From: Christensenella sp. UBA4263
GTDB lineage: Bacteria > Bacillota > Clostridia > Christensenellales > Aristaeellaceae
Assembly (NCBI GenBank): GCA_002395225.1
Contig: DGWH01000049.1
Location: forward strand, 1 to 23,664
Length of the DNA: 23,664 bases
Reading direction: 5' to 3'
Shown: piece after piece, positions 9,311 to 17,369 of the stretch
Layout: every line of letters begins with the position of its first letter
Numbering within the stretch: the stretch's first letter is position 1
The notes under the pieces: generated by a model
What the model was told of the DNA's origin: nothing
Databases searched by the model: none
Seen by the model: only the letters and a program-made list of their open reading frames with translations
Translations under genes and position numbers: made by a program

Positions 9311-9718
9311 TTATCCGGCACAGATGGCAACGTTATGACTTATTCCATAATCAAATAAAGCCATCACTTCCGTTAATAGATCTTCACCATCAGCAGTCGT
9401 AAACAAATTCGCACAGGATGTTATTGTAGGTGCAATATAGCCTTTCCATGGAGGTGCAACATCAGGTCTCTCCATATCATAAACTGCTTTGTCAGGAGCT
9501 ATCAAAGACAGTCCCTGTATGACCGTTTCCATTTCTGTTTTCGTCTTCTTCAATAATTGCTCAGTGCAATCCCCTGTTCTCAAAAATTCAATTGCATTTG
9601 GTATCTTCTTTTTAATATCAGCAGAAAACAGACAGTTGACTGTTGAGTATAGAGAATACCAGATACTCCCCATACCAACATTTACACTTTGATTGTAGTC
9701 AGCAGAAAATAATCTCAT
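9311..9718 (-). CDS. Probable immunity protein for the adjacent nuclease toxin
   Basis: The 135-residue protein has no signal peptide or membrane segment and is therefore cytoplasmic. The ATG at 9718 lies 2 bp after the toxin stop codon and has GGGGATG just upstream, so the two are co-transcribed and probably translationally coupled. Visible traits are an N-terminal GMGSIWYSLYSTVNCLF segment, a charged helical middle (TEQLLKKTKTEMETVIQGL), a PPWKGY turn and an acidic C-terminal helix. The position directly behind a polymorphic toxin and the size fit an immunity protein that binds and blocks the toxin domain. It faintly recalls the Imm70 group, but I cannot confirm this by eye. The functional call rests on context. 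Confidence 0.6.
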   Translation of the reverse strand: MRLFSADYNQSVNVGMGSIWYSLYSTVNCLFSADIKKKIPNAIEFLRTGDCTEQLLKKTKTEMETVIQGLSLIAPDKAVYDMERPDVAPPWKGYIAPTITSCANLFTTADGEDLLTEVMALFDYGISHNVAICAG

Positions 9719-9720
9719 TT

Positions 9721-10938
9721 TTACATCCCCACTATTTCAATTGGAATCTTCGGATAAACATCACTCAAAACTCTCCAAATATTCTCTTTTACAACAGCAC
9801 AAGTCGTTTCAGTAAATTCTCTTCCTGTAACATCAAGAACGATTCTCTGTGTCGATCCGGCTGGAAGATTAACCACTCGATTCGAAACTTCTCTGTGGAG
9901 CTCCTTATACAATGTATTCAGACATTGGCTGCTCTCCAGATTATAGTATTTAACTTCAACCGCTTCAATATGGTCTCCAACCATTCTTACTATATCAGGT
10001 CTTGTTGCACCCGGTGTTCCAAACGGCACCTGTTTTCCATTCAAATAGGTCAGCTGCTCATACCCGCCATTGCTATTCAGCGCTCTAAGTTCCGCTTGTC
10101 GCCACTGTGTAGCATCTTTTGGTATTTCTACAGAACCTTTTGCATGTTCTATAGCTCCTTCAACCGCTTTTTTAGCGCGCCGAAATCCACTTAATTCCCT
10201 TGCTCCTCCGACTAAAGCACCAGAAATTGCGCCCATCTTAAATCCGGTACTGCCCGCCAACGCTGCTGCCTTTATGGCCGCATCAAAATCTTTAGTTCGT
10301 ACGCCTTCTACTATACCAGCAGAAACACCGCCAATGGCACCGGAAGATAAAGCAAACGCTGCCCCTGTTTTGGCAGAAGCTGCAAAAACCGCACTTACAG
10401 GAGCTAATCCTGCCCCTCCTGTAACAACAGAAACCGTAACACAAACAAGAATAACACCTGTTCCTACTGCCACATTTTTTATGATTTTTTCATAGGTGTC
10501 ATCGAACTTTTCGAGGGGCTTAACGGTAGTCTCGCCATCCTCACCGAGAGTAAATACAAAAGGGGTTCCCTGAAACGCTTCTTCCAGTTCTGCCAGCGTG
10601 TATCCAAAGAATATATTAGCCTGGGAATTATACGCCAGTTCTTCCAGGTATTCCTGGGATACGTACACCGCATCAACATTTTCTATGATATAGTCCTCGC
10701 TGGGTAAACTGGATGCCAGTTCCGAGTAAACAGAATCCTCTACATACTGCAGCAGTCTTTTATCATTTAGTCCTTTAAAAGTTTCCGAGAGCGTTTCTAT
10801 ATCTTTTTCACCTGGAACTTCTGATAATGTAACGCTTTCAATTGCTGCTGTTGCCTCTTGTGGAGTCTCACAAACTGCTGGTACACAGCCTGAAATGATC
10901 ATAACGATCATCAGTAGGAATGCCAAATATTGTTTCAT
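9721..10938 (-). CDS. Lipoprotein-type polymorphic toxin with C-terminal PD-(D/E)xK-like nuclease
   Basis: I start at the ATG at 10938 (GAGG 9 nt upstream); the longer frame starts at a GTG at 10953. The N-terminus is a lipoprotein signal (MKQYLAFLLMIVMIISGC, lipobox Cys18). A polar region follows, then a Gly/Ala/Val-rich hydrophobic stretch (VGTGVILVCVTVSVVTGGAG to GAISGALVGGARE), as in pre-toxin segments of polymorphic toxins. The last ~138 residues (268-405) look like a nuclease: ATRPDIV with Asp315, then EAVEVKYYNLE with Glu328 and Lys330, the PD...ExK signature, plus an upstream Glu (AELRAL). CdiA-CT and Tox-REase domains share this pattern and cut DNA or RNA in competitors. Anchoring by lipid on the outer face of the membrane before delivery is inference. 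The immunity gene follows by 2 bp. The route of export to target cells is not visible. Confidence 0.72.
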   Translation of the reverse strand: MKQYLAFLLMIVMIISGCVPAVCETPQEATAAIESVTLSEVPGEKDIETLSETFKGLNDKRLLQYVEDSVYSELASSLPSEDYIIENVDAVYVSQEYLEELAYNSQANIFFGYTLAELEEAFQGTPFVFTLGEDGETTVKPLEKFDDTYEKIIKNVAVGTGVILVCVTVSVVTGGAGLAPVSAVFAASAKTGAAFALSSGAIGGVSAGIVEGVRTKDFDAAIKAAALAGSTGFKMGAISGALVGGARELSGFRRAKKAVEGAIEHAKGSVEIPKDATQWRQAELRALNSNGGYEQLTYLNGKQVPFGTPGATRPDIVRMVGDHIEAVEVKYYNLESSQCLNTLYKELHREVSNRVVNLPAGSTQRIVLDVTGREFTETTCAVVKENIWRVLSDVYPKIPIEIVGM

Positions 10939-11057
10939 ACCATCTGTCCTCACTCGTCAATATAACCCATTATCATTGTGTTCAGTAACAGGGAATCCTC
11001 AGCACTGCCGGAATGAATGCGTTTGAAAATGGAATCAAAATTCCCTCACATGGAATC

Positions 11058-11312
11058 TTAACCGCGTTTTCTTCTTGCAGCGCTGTTATCGTGAGAGGCA
11101 TCTGCTTTCTCATTGTGTGCAGCCGTTCTGTCTTCCCGTATGATGACCGGCGGATGCAGGTCCCAGGTGGGAAAGCAGCTGGCAAAGCCATCCAGATTCT
11201 TTGTCAGGATGGTCTTTTCGATTTTTTCATACTCATCTTCGGTTTGGCCGAACAGGCTCTCCAGTTCGTCCATTTCGTTATCCTGAGTCTGATTCAGATG
11301 TTCATCATTCAT
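11058..11312 (-). CDS. Small acidic protein with FPTWDLHPP motif
   Basis: This 84-residue protein has a good ribosome binding site (AGGAGAG 9 nt before the ATG) and begins 15 bp after the stop of the coiled-coil protein, so it closes that operon. The first half is strongly acidic (MNDEHLNQTQDNEMDELESLFGQ). The middle carries ILTKNLDGFASCFPTWDLHPPVIIRE, where a short aromatic/proline motif precedes a hydrophobic-Arg stretch. The tail is polar and ends in basic residues (RRKRG). It has no membrane segment or signal peptide. The W-D-L-x-P-P motif looks like a short binding peptide for a partner protein, perhaps one of the zinc-ribbon or coiled-coil neighbours. No family recognised. Confidence 0.65.
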   Translation of the reverse strand: MNDEHLNQTQDNEMDELESLFGQTEDEYEKIEKTILTKNLDGFASCFPTWDLHPPVIIREDRTAAHNEKADASHDNSAARRKRG

Positions 11313-11327
11313 TTTCTGTTCTCTCCT

Positions 11328-13196
11328 CTACACAGCCACTCGCAGATTGGAGGATTCCTTATCGAATTCAGAAACGATGTCTTTCGCTTTCTGCCATTCA
11401 TCCAGGACATTGCGGATCTTTTCCTCGCCGTCGGCCAGTTTCTGATCATACTTCCGAATGATCTCTGCCACATTCTTCTGTGAATTCCGCTTGGCATAGA
11501 GGCTGGCGCCAAAGCTGACCAAGGCAAGGAACGCCGCGCCAATGGCCAGCACGTTATGTCCATACATGGCCAGGGCGACTGCGGCAATACAGAGAACGAC
11601 TCCCAGAATCAGACGCTGAATCATCTTCCCTTTCTGCGCGAGCTGAATCTCAGCCGCTCTGGCGGTCTGGAGCGATTCCTTGTATTCATCACACAGGCGT
11701 TCAAAGTCATTCTGGCCATCCGCATGGCCGGTCCATTTGTCATACGTGATTTCCACCTGCTCCGGGAAGTTCTGTCGGTTTTCCGTAATATACTGATGGA
11801 ATCCCTCGTTGATATACGGTGTCAGGAAGACCATGGCCGTTTTCTGTTTGGAAGGCGTCGTCGTCACTACATCTTCGGTCAGCTGCTTGGTCATCTGATC
11901 AATCAGATTGACCTTTTTCTGCTTCCTGCGCTGGATCTGTTTTTCAAGTTCCTCTTTCGCCTTGTCCTTGTCCCCGTCGTATTTCTTGATCAGCTGGAGG
12001 AAGTATTCCTCGTCCCGTATTTTGACCTCGTTCTCATCATAGGTGCTGACCAGGCGAACCAGTTCCTGATCAATCCGCTCGACCATTTCCTCCCGGTCGA
12101 TAAATGCGTCTGAAATGAGCTGGAATTTGCTTTTCAGATCATCCACCGAGCGAATGCGCCCGATCTCCGCCTCAATTTCCGGATAGTTTTTCGTATTCGT
12201 GCTGAGCGTCGGGAATTCATCATCGACGTGGCGGAAAAACGTTTTGCAGTATTCTTTCCACCGGCTGATCTGCTTTGTTTCAAAATCGCCGATCTTCTTC
12301 TTGGATTCCTGCAGCCATTTTTCCATATAGCCCTGACAAAGGTGCGCCTCATCCGGCCCGAATACGCCGTTTACATACGCATCAACATAGGTAAAGCTGT
12401 CCTCGGTAAACCCTTCAATGCTCTGCTTGGAAAAATACAGGGACAGCCATTCATGGGCGGTACGGATCCTGCCGTTTCTTCGACAGATCAGCGCCATGGC
12501 GAGGGCCGTTTTTTCCTCATCCCGCTTCAGTGCCTCCTGAATGGCCCGATTGGCCAGCACCTGATCATTGGAAATCCATGCGGCCACGGCAATCAGGCAG
12601 GGAGCCAGCCAGTAGCGGGGGGCAAAGAGCATCAGTTCCTCGGAAACGCGCGAAATGGTGGACTTCCTGACAATCGCGGCATCCGTGGCCTGAAGAATGC
12701 CGATCATCGTCTCACGGATTTCAGAATACTTCCCGTACTTCTGATCGATCTCCTGCCGGACGCGGATTAACTCGCTGACCGCTTTCTGAACGGTTGCTTC
12801 CTTTTCCCGCTCGGCAACGACACGATTGAAATCTTCCCTCAGCGCTTTCAGTTCCACTTCCAGACGATTGACACTTTCGGTCAGTCTGAGTGTGGTCTCA
12901 TCAATCTGTTCCGTCCTTGAGCTTATTCTTGCCAGTTCTTTTGAAAGAGCCGGGCCCAAAACGGTGACGATGTTCTTTCGGAGTTCTTCCAGATCTCTGT
13001 CCATATTTGAAATACTCATTCCTCTGTTCCCGTTATCCGAATTTATGGGATTGATCGGATACCCGGAACCGCGTTCAGACACAGATACATTCCTGTTTCT
13101 GCTTGCAATCTCTTCCATCTCTGTTTCCGCAGCCGAGTTCACCTGAGCGTGATCCGTCCCCGGAGCCAGATTGTCTGTTTGAGAACGCTCTTCCAT
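11328..13196 (-). CDS. Large coiled-coil protein with C-terminal membrane hairpin
   Basis: The 622-residue protein starts at the ATG at 13196 with GAGAGGAG 9 nt upstream. Residues 1-65 are polar and low-complexity. A long coiled coil follows (~residues 66-170, ARISSRTEQIDETTLRLTES and onwards). The middle (~175-330) is helical, with RYWLAPCLIAVAAWISNDQV and Trp/Tyr-rich segments that could form solenoid helices. More charged coiled coil leads to two adjacent hydrophobic helices (~528-568) forming a membrane hairpin, with a final helical cytoplasmic tail. The architecture resembles membrane-remodelling or scaffolding proteins, but no GTPase or ATPase motif is present. It sits 35 bp after the zinc-ribbon gene in a run of membrane-associated proteins, so it may be the scaffold of that complex. 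Family not recognised. Confidence 0.75.
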   Translation of the reverse strand: MEERSQTDNLAPGTDHAQVNSAAETEMEEIASRNRNVSVSERGSGYPINPINSDNGNRGMSISNMDRDLEELRKNIVTVLGPALSKELARISSRTEQIDETTLRLTESVNRLEVELKALREDFNRVVAEREKEATVQKAVSELIRVRQEIDQKYGKYSEIRETMIGILQATDAAIVRKSTISRVSEELMLFAPRYWLAPCLIAVAAWISNDQVLANRAIQEALKRDEEKTALAMALICRRNGRIRTAHEWLSLYFSKQSIEGFTEDSFTYVDAYVNGVFGPDEAHLCQGYMEKWLQESKKKIGDFETKQISRWKEYCKTFFRHVDDEFPTLSTNTKNYPEIEAEIGRIRSVDDLKSKFQLISDAFIDREEMVERIDQELVRLVSTYDENEVKIRDEEYFLQLIKKYDGDKDKAKEELEKQIQRRKQKKVNLIDQMTKQLTEDVVTTTPSKQKTAMVFLTPYINEGFHQYITENRQNFPEQVEITYDKWTGHADGQNDFERLCDEYKESLQTARAAEIQLAQKGKMIQRLILGVVLCIAAVALAMYGHNVLAIGAAFLALVSFGASLYAKRNSQKNVAEIIRKYDQKLADGEEKIRNVLDEWQKAKDIVSEFDKESSNLRVAV

Positions 13197-13231
13197 CGAA
13201 TAAACTCCTCTCTGTATCTGTACATTTTCCC

Positions 13232-14047
13232 TTATCGGACGCCAAGCCCGGCATCCGCTTCAAACTGTCTTTTCCGTGTCAGATAGGCGTTCAGAAATTT
13301 CTGCTTATAGGCGCCCTCTTCCATGGCCTCAATGACAGTGCCAATGGGTTTGACGAATTCATCGTAAAAATAGCGGGTCTTTGCCTTCAGGAAAAAGCGG
13401 TTCCCCACGTACGGCGAATCCGGATTCTTCTGAATGGCCTCAAGCAGCGCAAAGCAGGTTTTCGGAATGCCGCAGTACGAGGCCAGATAGGCATATTTCC
13501 CGACGAGCGATCTAGTCAGGAACACCATGGACGGACGTTTCCCGATCAGGTTCGCGGAAAAGCTGTCCACAAATGTGCACAGTTCCTTTTTGTCCTCCGG
13601 TGCCTGCATGTTGGGCAGAATCGTATCCAGGACTTTTTCCTCATAATCCATCAGGTAGTTTCTGGAATAAAGAAACAGCCGAATCAGGTCCCGAACCTCT
13701 TCGTATTCAAGGGCAGCGGTTTTTTCTGTGTCAAAGAACAGTTCCAGTGCGGTGGTTTTCCCCTGCACGAAGTCCTCCACATATGCCTGAATGTACATGG
13801 CCGCCGCATAATCCAGAGAGATGTTCAGCACCTCATGGGCGTATTTCAGTGCCACATCGAAGCTGCCCTCCGAAAAATACTTCAGCGCATTCTGCCGGCT
13901 GTAGAGAACCTTTCCGCTTGAATTCAGTGCAGCCCTTGAATAGAACTCTTCTCTCCCGCACTGATTGCAGATCAGTTTCCGGGTTCTGGAATCAAATGTA
14001 ATATTGGTGCTCCCACAGCCCTTACACTGCAGATTTGGTAATTCCAT
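13232..14047 (-). CDS. TFIIB-type zinc-ribbon protein with helical repeat body
   Basis: The 271-residue protein opens with a zinc ribbon: Cys-x-x-Cys (CKGCGS) and, about 17 residues later, Cys-x-x-Cys (CNQCGREEFY). The rest is almost entirely alpha-helical, starting with a TPR-like pair (ALKYFSEGSFDVALKYAHEVLNISLDYAAAMYIQAYV). The remaining helices are rich in Tyr, Phe and Leu, without catalytic motifs. GAGGG precedes the ATG at 14047. Bacterial TFIIB-like ribbons on non-transcription proteins are common in Bacillota, for example YdjG of the B. subtilis ydjFGHI membrane-stress operon, which also contains an SPFH/zinc-ribbon protein like the one encoded two genes upstream here. A direct role in transcription is unlikely; I favour protein-protein assembly. 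Confidence 0.78.
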   Translation of the reverse strand: MELPNLQCKGCGSTNITFDSRTRKLICNQCGREEFYSRAALNSSGKVLYSRQNALKYFSEGSFDVALKYAHEVLNISLDYAAAMYIQAYVEDFVQGKTTALELFFDTEKTAALEYEEVRDLIRLFLYSRNYLMDYEEKVLDTILPNMQAPEDKKELCTFVDSFSANLIGKRPSMVFLTRSLVGKYAYLASYCGIPKTCFALLEAIQKNPDSPYVGNRFFLKAKTRYFYDEFVKPIGTVIEAMEEGAYKQKFLNAYLTRKRQFEADAGLGVR

Positions 14048-14110
14048 CGTTCATCCCTCAGATCACTGCGACCCATGCCGCAGCATTTTTAAATTGCCCT
14101 GTCCTTTCAG

Positions 14111-14761
14111 CTACAGTCCGCTTTTCCAGAGAGACTCTGCTGCATGAATCCGATTGAGAATGTTCTCTTTGGTGTCATCACTGGCAATGGCTGACCGGAC
14201 TGCCTCAAGGGCCGTTTTCATCCCGTCAATGCGACTGGCGGAAAGGTTGGTTTTGGAACCATATTCCACAGCTTCCTTGACTTTGAGGAAAGCCTTTTTG
14301 ACATCCGGATCATGGATTGCCCCAAGGATCCGGTTAATCGTTCCGCTCAGTTCAATCAGACTGTCCCTGCTTTTTGCTGCGTCTGCTGTACGGGCATCGT
14401 GGCTGATGAGCGTGTTTTTCAGGATGAGGGCGGCAACGACGTACAGGCCGATCAGCAACACATTCCCGCCAATGCCGATACGCGCACTCATGGTTTTGTT
14501 AAAGGCCAGGTAGACGGTGTTGAAAATCAGGCCCAGGCCGATGCAGGCAATGCCCAGATACGTATAGGCCGAATGGTAGGGATCCCCGGATTCCGGGTTA
14601 TCCTGTTCAATGTTGAAGATGACGGCTGCAAAGAGCAGCGCAAAGAGCGCGATGCAGAGGATTTCAAAGAAACCGCCGGTAAACGTCCCGAAAATGACCA
14701 TCAGGAGCCACCAGACCACCCCGATGATGGCAAGAATCACGGAAACAAGTTTCAGTTTCAT
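14111..14761 (-). CDS. Four-TM membrane protein with cytoplasmic helical tail
   Basis: The start at 14761 is fixed by GGAGG 7 nt upstream, which lies inside the last codons of the SPFH gene; only 1 nt separates the two coding regions. The 216-residue product has four hydrophobic segments (~residues 5-25, 31-50, 66-88 and 93-112), with a short polar loop containing ESGDPYHSAY between the second and third. The C-terminal ~95 residues are hydrophilic and helical (SRDSLIELSGTINRILGAIHDPDVKKAF and beyond). Close coupling to the SPFH protein suggests the two are made in fixed proportion and work together, as SPFH proteins often scaffold partner membrane proteins. No enzyme motif and no named family recognised. 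Confidence 0.78.
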   Translation of the reverse strand: MKLKLVSVILAIIGVVWWLLMVIFGTFTGGFFEILCIALFALLFAAVIFNIEQDNPESGDPYHSAYTYLGIACIGLGLIFNTVYLAFNKTMSARIGIGGNVLLIGLYVVAALILKNTLISHDARTADAAKSRDSLIELSGTINRILGAIHDPDVKKAFLKVKEAVEYGSKTNLSASRIDGMKTALEAVRSAIASDDTKENILNRIHAAESLWKSGL

Positions 14762-14762
14762 G

Positions 14763-16118
14763 TCATGCCTCCAGTTTGAAACCACAGTTCATGCAGAATT
14801 TCGTTCCCTCCTGAACGGATTTCCCGCATTGCGGACAGACTTTCTCCAGTTTGGCACCGCAGTTCATACAGAATTTGGCACCCGGCATCAGCTTGTTCCC
14901 GCAGACCGGGCAGACACGGCCGCTGTCGATGCTGGCCCCGCAGTTGAAGCAGAACCTGGCGCCCTCCGGCAGCGGGGTATGACAGGACGGGCAGACCGTT
15001 CCGGCAGCGGATGGGGCCGGGGCGGCAGGAGCCGGATTCATGACGTTGTCCGCCATCTGATTCAGGCCGTTCCCGAAGATGCGGCCCATTCCCATGCCGA
15101 CGCCCAGGCCCATGCCGGCCCCGGTAAAGGTGGACGCCATTCCCTCATTGGATGCCGCCGCCTGCATGACGTTGAACGTCTGCTCCTGCTGATACGTGTA
15201 CCCTTCCCTTTGCCGCATCCGCGCCCGGGCCTCTGACTCGATGTCCATCTTCATGGCGTTGCCCTGGGCCTCCAGCTGGGCCTTTTTCCGCTGCACCTTG
15301 AGTTCATTGATCTCCGTCAGATCCTCCTCAGGGACATTGATGCTGTGGAAGGAGAAGTTGTCCAGGGTCAGGCCGAAGTCATCAAAGGTGCCGGTCAGTT
15401 CCTGCTGGACCAGCGCGGAGAACTCGGAGAGATGCGTGCTGATGCTCAGGATGCCGATTTTGTCATTGACCATCTTGTTGGCCAGCAGGTCCGGCACCCG
15501 TTCAAGGATCTTGGCCCGCATGAACTGAACCAGTTCATTCCGGGTATAATCCGCCCGGGTGCCCACCACCCGGCGCAGGAACTTCTCGGCCTGAATGGAC
15601 GCGGCAGAGGCATCCAGGTGCTCGATGTGGACGCCAAACAGGCCAAAGGCCCGGACGTGCACATTCACCTCTTCCTCGGGATCCACCACCAGGATGGGTG
15701 CCTGCGTTCCCCAGTTCAGCTCGTTCATATAGGTCGTGTTGATAAAGTACACGCTGCTGTGGTAGGCGGACTCGCCCCCGGTAAATTCCCGGGCCAGATT
15801 CCGGAACGGTGCAATCCGGGTTTCGCCTGTCTCCAGCTTAATCCGACAGGGTCCCAGGAAAACGGAGACGGATGTCGGATTTGCACCGGAAGATTCCCGG
15901 GCGCGTTCCTCTGCCAGATTGTTAATAAAGACGGCAATCTGAGAAGGCGCGACGATCAGCTGCGAGCCGTTGGGAAAATCCTCTTTTTCGAATTTGTGAA
16001 CGATGAGGGCACTTTCCTCACTGGTTGCCGGTTCCCACTTGATGACATCCACCGCCACATTGCTGATGATGCCGCCTCTTCTGCGTCTCCCTGTGATTTC
16101 ATTTTCAATGCCTGCCAT
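14763..16118 (-). CDS. SPFH-domain protein with three C-terminal zinc ribbons (YdjI-like)
   Basis: The ATG at 16118 has GGAGG 7 nt upstream; the frame extends to 16151 without a better site. In the 451-residue product, residues ~20-290 match the SPFH/prohibitin-like 'virion core protein' family of Bacillota (VIKWEP..., GSQLIVAPSQIAVFINN, NELNWGTQAPILVVDP, VNVHVRAFGLFGVHIE). A charged helix (QRKKAQLEAQGNAMKMDIES) and a Gly/Met-rich stretch follow. From residue 374 three C-x-x-C...C-x-x-C ribbons occur in tandem (CPSCHTPL...FCFNCG, CPVCGNKL...FCMNCG, CPQCGKSV...FCMNCG). B. subtilis YdjI has the same plan with one ribbon and is recruited to stressed membranes with PspA-like YdjF. SPFH proteins oligomerise into membrane microdomain scaffolds; the ribbons probably bind partners. 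No transmembrane helix is evident. Confidence 0.85.
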   Translation of the reverse strand: MAGIENEITGRRRRGGIISNVAVDVIKWEPATSEESALIVHKFEKEDFPNGSQLIVAPSQIAVFINNLAEERARESSGANPTSVSVFLGPCRIKLETGETRIAPFRNLAREFTGGESAYHSSVYFINTTYMNELNWGTQAPILVVDPEEEVNVHVRAFGLFGVHIEHLDASAASIQAEKFLRRVVGTRADYTRNELVQFMRAKILERVPDLLANKMVNDKIGILSISTHLSEFSALVQQELTGTFDDFGLTLDNFSFHSINVPEEDLTEINELKVQRKKAQLEAQGNAMKMDIESEARARMRQREGYTYQQEQTFNVMQAAASNEGMASTFTGAGMGLGVGMGMGRIFGNGLNQMADNVMNPAPAAPAPSAAGTVCPSCHTPLPEGARFCFNCGASIDSGRVCPVCGNKLMPGAKFCMNCGAKLEKVCPQCGKSVQEGTKFCMNCGFKLEA

Positions 16119-16217
16119 AGTTTCGCCTCCAAACCGGACGATTCTGATCATGCGGCTGTATTTGCACGCAGACCAGAATGCCTTTTCTTTCTTTTCCTGA
16201 TGAGGTCAGGGATTGCT

Positions 16218-16856
16218 TTACTGCCTGTTGGCCTGGTCCCGGATGCATACCTCACAGGGCTCATACCCGGTCACATCAAAGATTCGCCTGACGCCCCGTC
16301 GGGACTGGATGTACTCGCAATTCCGCCTGTGATAATGGCTGCCTGATTTTGTCACGTAATACCCGATATCCGCAAAGGACCAGACGGCAAAGCAGCTCAG
16401 CAGCAGGGCCATAACAAGTGCCACGACGGGCCATCTGCGCCGCAGCCAGATCTGTGACCGCGTCAGCGGAGTCGGGTTCAGCAGATAGTGGGTAAACTCG
16501 TTGGCCCGGTATTCATGGGACACATTGAAATCTCTGTCCCCCGGACAGATCAGGTGGCCCAGGGCAATATGGCCGAGTTCGTGCGCCAGCACTTCCCGTT
16601 TCTCCGCTTCCTTGAGCCGCCCGTCCACGAAGACCAGGCGAACCGAACCGGATGAATAGGCAAACGCACCGCCGCCGGTATATTCCTGAATCTTCAGTTC
16701 CCGGATCAGGCAGTCCGCGCCGGCGCTGTCCCCGTATTCGATGACATCATATCCGTATTCCTTAATAACGGCTTTCAGTTCTTCCGTAGAGATGTCACCC
16801 GTTCTCCGCCGGACCAGGATTTGACCGGCCAGCTTTTTCTCATCCTTGACTTTCAT
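16218..16856 (-). CDS. ImmA/IrrE-family metallopeptidase with TM helix and C-terminal Cys motif
   Basis: The 212-residue protein carries the zinc peptidase motif HELGH (His92, Glu93, His96) in EKREVLAHELGHIALGH, followed by a probable third ligand in HEYRANEFTHYLLNP (Glu115 or Glu120). ImmA/IrrE enzymes cleave XRE-type repressors encoded beside them; here the XRE gene ends 17 bp inside this gene, the classic pair layout. Unlike standard ImmA, a transmembrane helix follows (~residues 143-162). The ~50 residues after it contain YYVTKSGSHYHRRNCEYIQ...GYEPCEVC, a Tyr-His...Cys...Cys-x-x-Cys motif seen in secreted or surface Bacillota proteins and likely to bind a metal. The enzyme may therefore sense an extracellular or membrane signal and transmit it to the cytoplasmic protease. 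That model is inference; the motifs are clear. Confidence 0.82.
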   Translation of the reverse strand: MKVKDEKKLAGQILVRRRTGDISTEELKAVIKEYGYDVIEYGDSAGADCLIRELKIQEYTGGGAFAYSSGSVRLVFVDGRLKEAEKREVLAHELGHIALGHLICPGDRDFNVSHEYRANEFTHYLLNPTPLTRSQIWLRRRWPVVALVMALLLSCFAVWSFADIGYYVTKSGSHYHRRNCEYIQSRRGVRRIFDVTGYEPCEVCIRDQANRQ

Positions 16857-17316
16857 TTGATTCTGCTTTTTGCTCTTTCAGCACTTCCCGGATCAGTGAC
16901 CGGATATGCTCATCCGTCTGATCGACATGACCGATTCCGTTGTAGTTTTTAATAACCTCATCTTTCCGGCCCTTGGAACACCGGTCCGCCTCGACGTTGA
17001 TGATCGCCGTCACCGTGGCGATTCCCTGATTATCCAGTGTTTCCATTTTGTTGACCAGTTCATAATAATGGCTGTTGACCTGACTGATTTCATCGCTGAA
17101 GATCTGCTTGATTCCCAGCAGCTTGCACACCCTCATCACAAAGTCGAAGGACGAGCCGCCGATTCCCTTGAAGAGAGCCGTATTAATGGTCCCGTACGGG
17201 ACACCGGTCTGCGTGGCAAAGGATTTGACGCTTCCATACTGCCGCTTAATCTCTTTTTTGATCAGTTCTGTTAATGTATCCATGTTCATCCACTCTTTCT
17301 GTTCTGCCTGGTTCAT
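16840..17316 (-). CDS. XRE-family helix-turn-helix regulator paired with ImmA-like protease
   Basis: The 158-residue protein has an N-terminal helix-turn-helix (GSVKSFATQTGVPYGTINTALFKG) with a recognition helix typical of Cro/CI-like repressors, then a helical oligomerisation region (FDFVMRVCKLLGIKQIF, NSHYYELVNKMETLDNQGIATVTAIINV). The C-terminal tail is charged. Its end overlaps the ImmA/IrrE gene by 17 bp, which points to translational coupling and to cleavage of this regulator by that protease. A strong promoter with palindromes inside and beside it lies directly upstream, so it probably represses its own operon, including the SPFH cluster. Start is uncertain: the ATG at 17316 is nearest the promoter, but ATGs at 17289 and 17283 are also possible and none has an ideal ribosome binding site. 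Confidence 0.82.
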   Translation of the reverse strand: MNQAEQKEWMNMDTLTELIKKEIKRQYGSVKSFATQTGVPYGTINTALFKGIGGSSFDFVMRVCKLLGIKQIFSDEISQVNSHYYELVNKMETLDNQGIATVTAIINVEADRCSKGRKDEVIKNYNGIGHVDQTDEHIRSLIREVLKEQKAESNESQG

Positions 17317-17340
17317 TTTTGTTTAAAATTTCACCCCTTC

Positions 17341-17369
17341 ATTATAACGAAATTTCAAAATTCTGTAAA
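17341..17369 (-). promoter_or_regulatory. Strong sigma-A promoter of the XRE/ImmA/SPFH operon
   Basis: Minus-strand TTTACA (17364-17369) and perfect TATAAT (17341-17346) are exactly 17 bp apart. The transcription start should fall near 17334, leaving a short leader before the XRE gene. The spacer contains the palindrome GAAATTTC, suiting repression by a factor bound between the boxes. Confidence 0.8.

Noticed and set aside
10939..11057. Promoter for the toxin/immunity pair
   Set aside because: TTATAT and GATAAT boxes are present but no acceptable -35 hexamer lies at the right distance; the pair may be read from the upstream operon.
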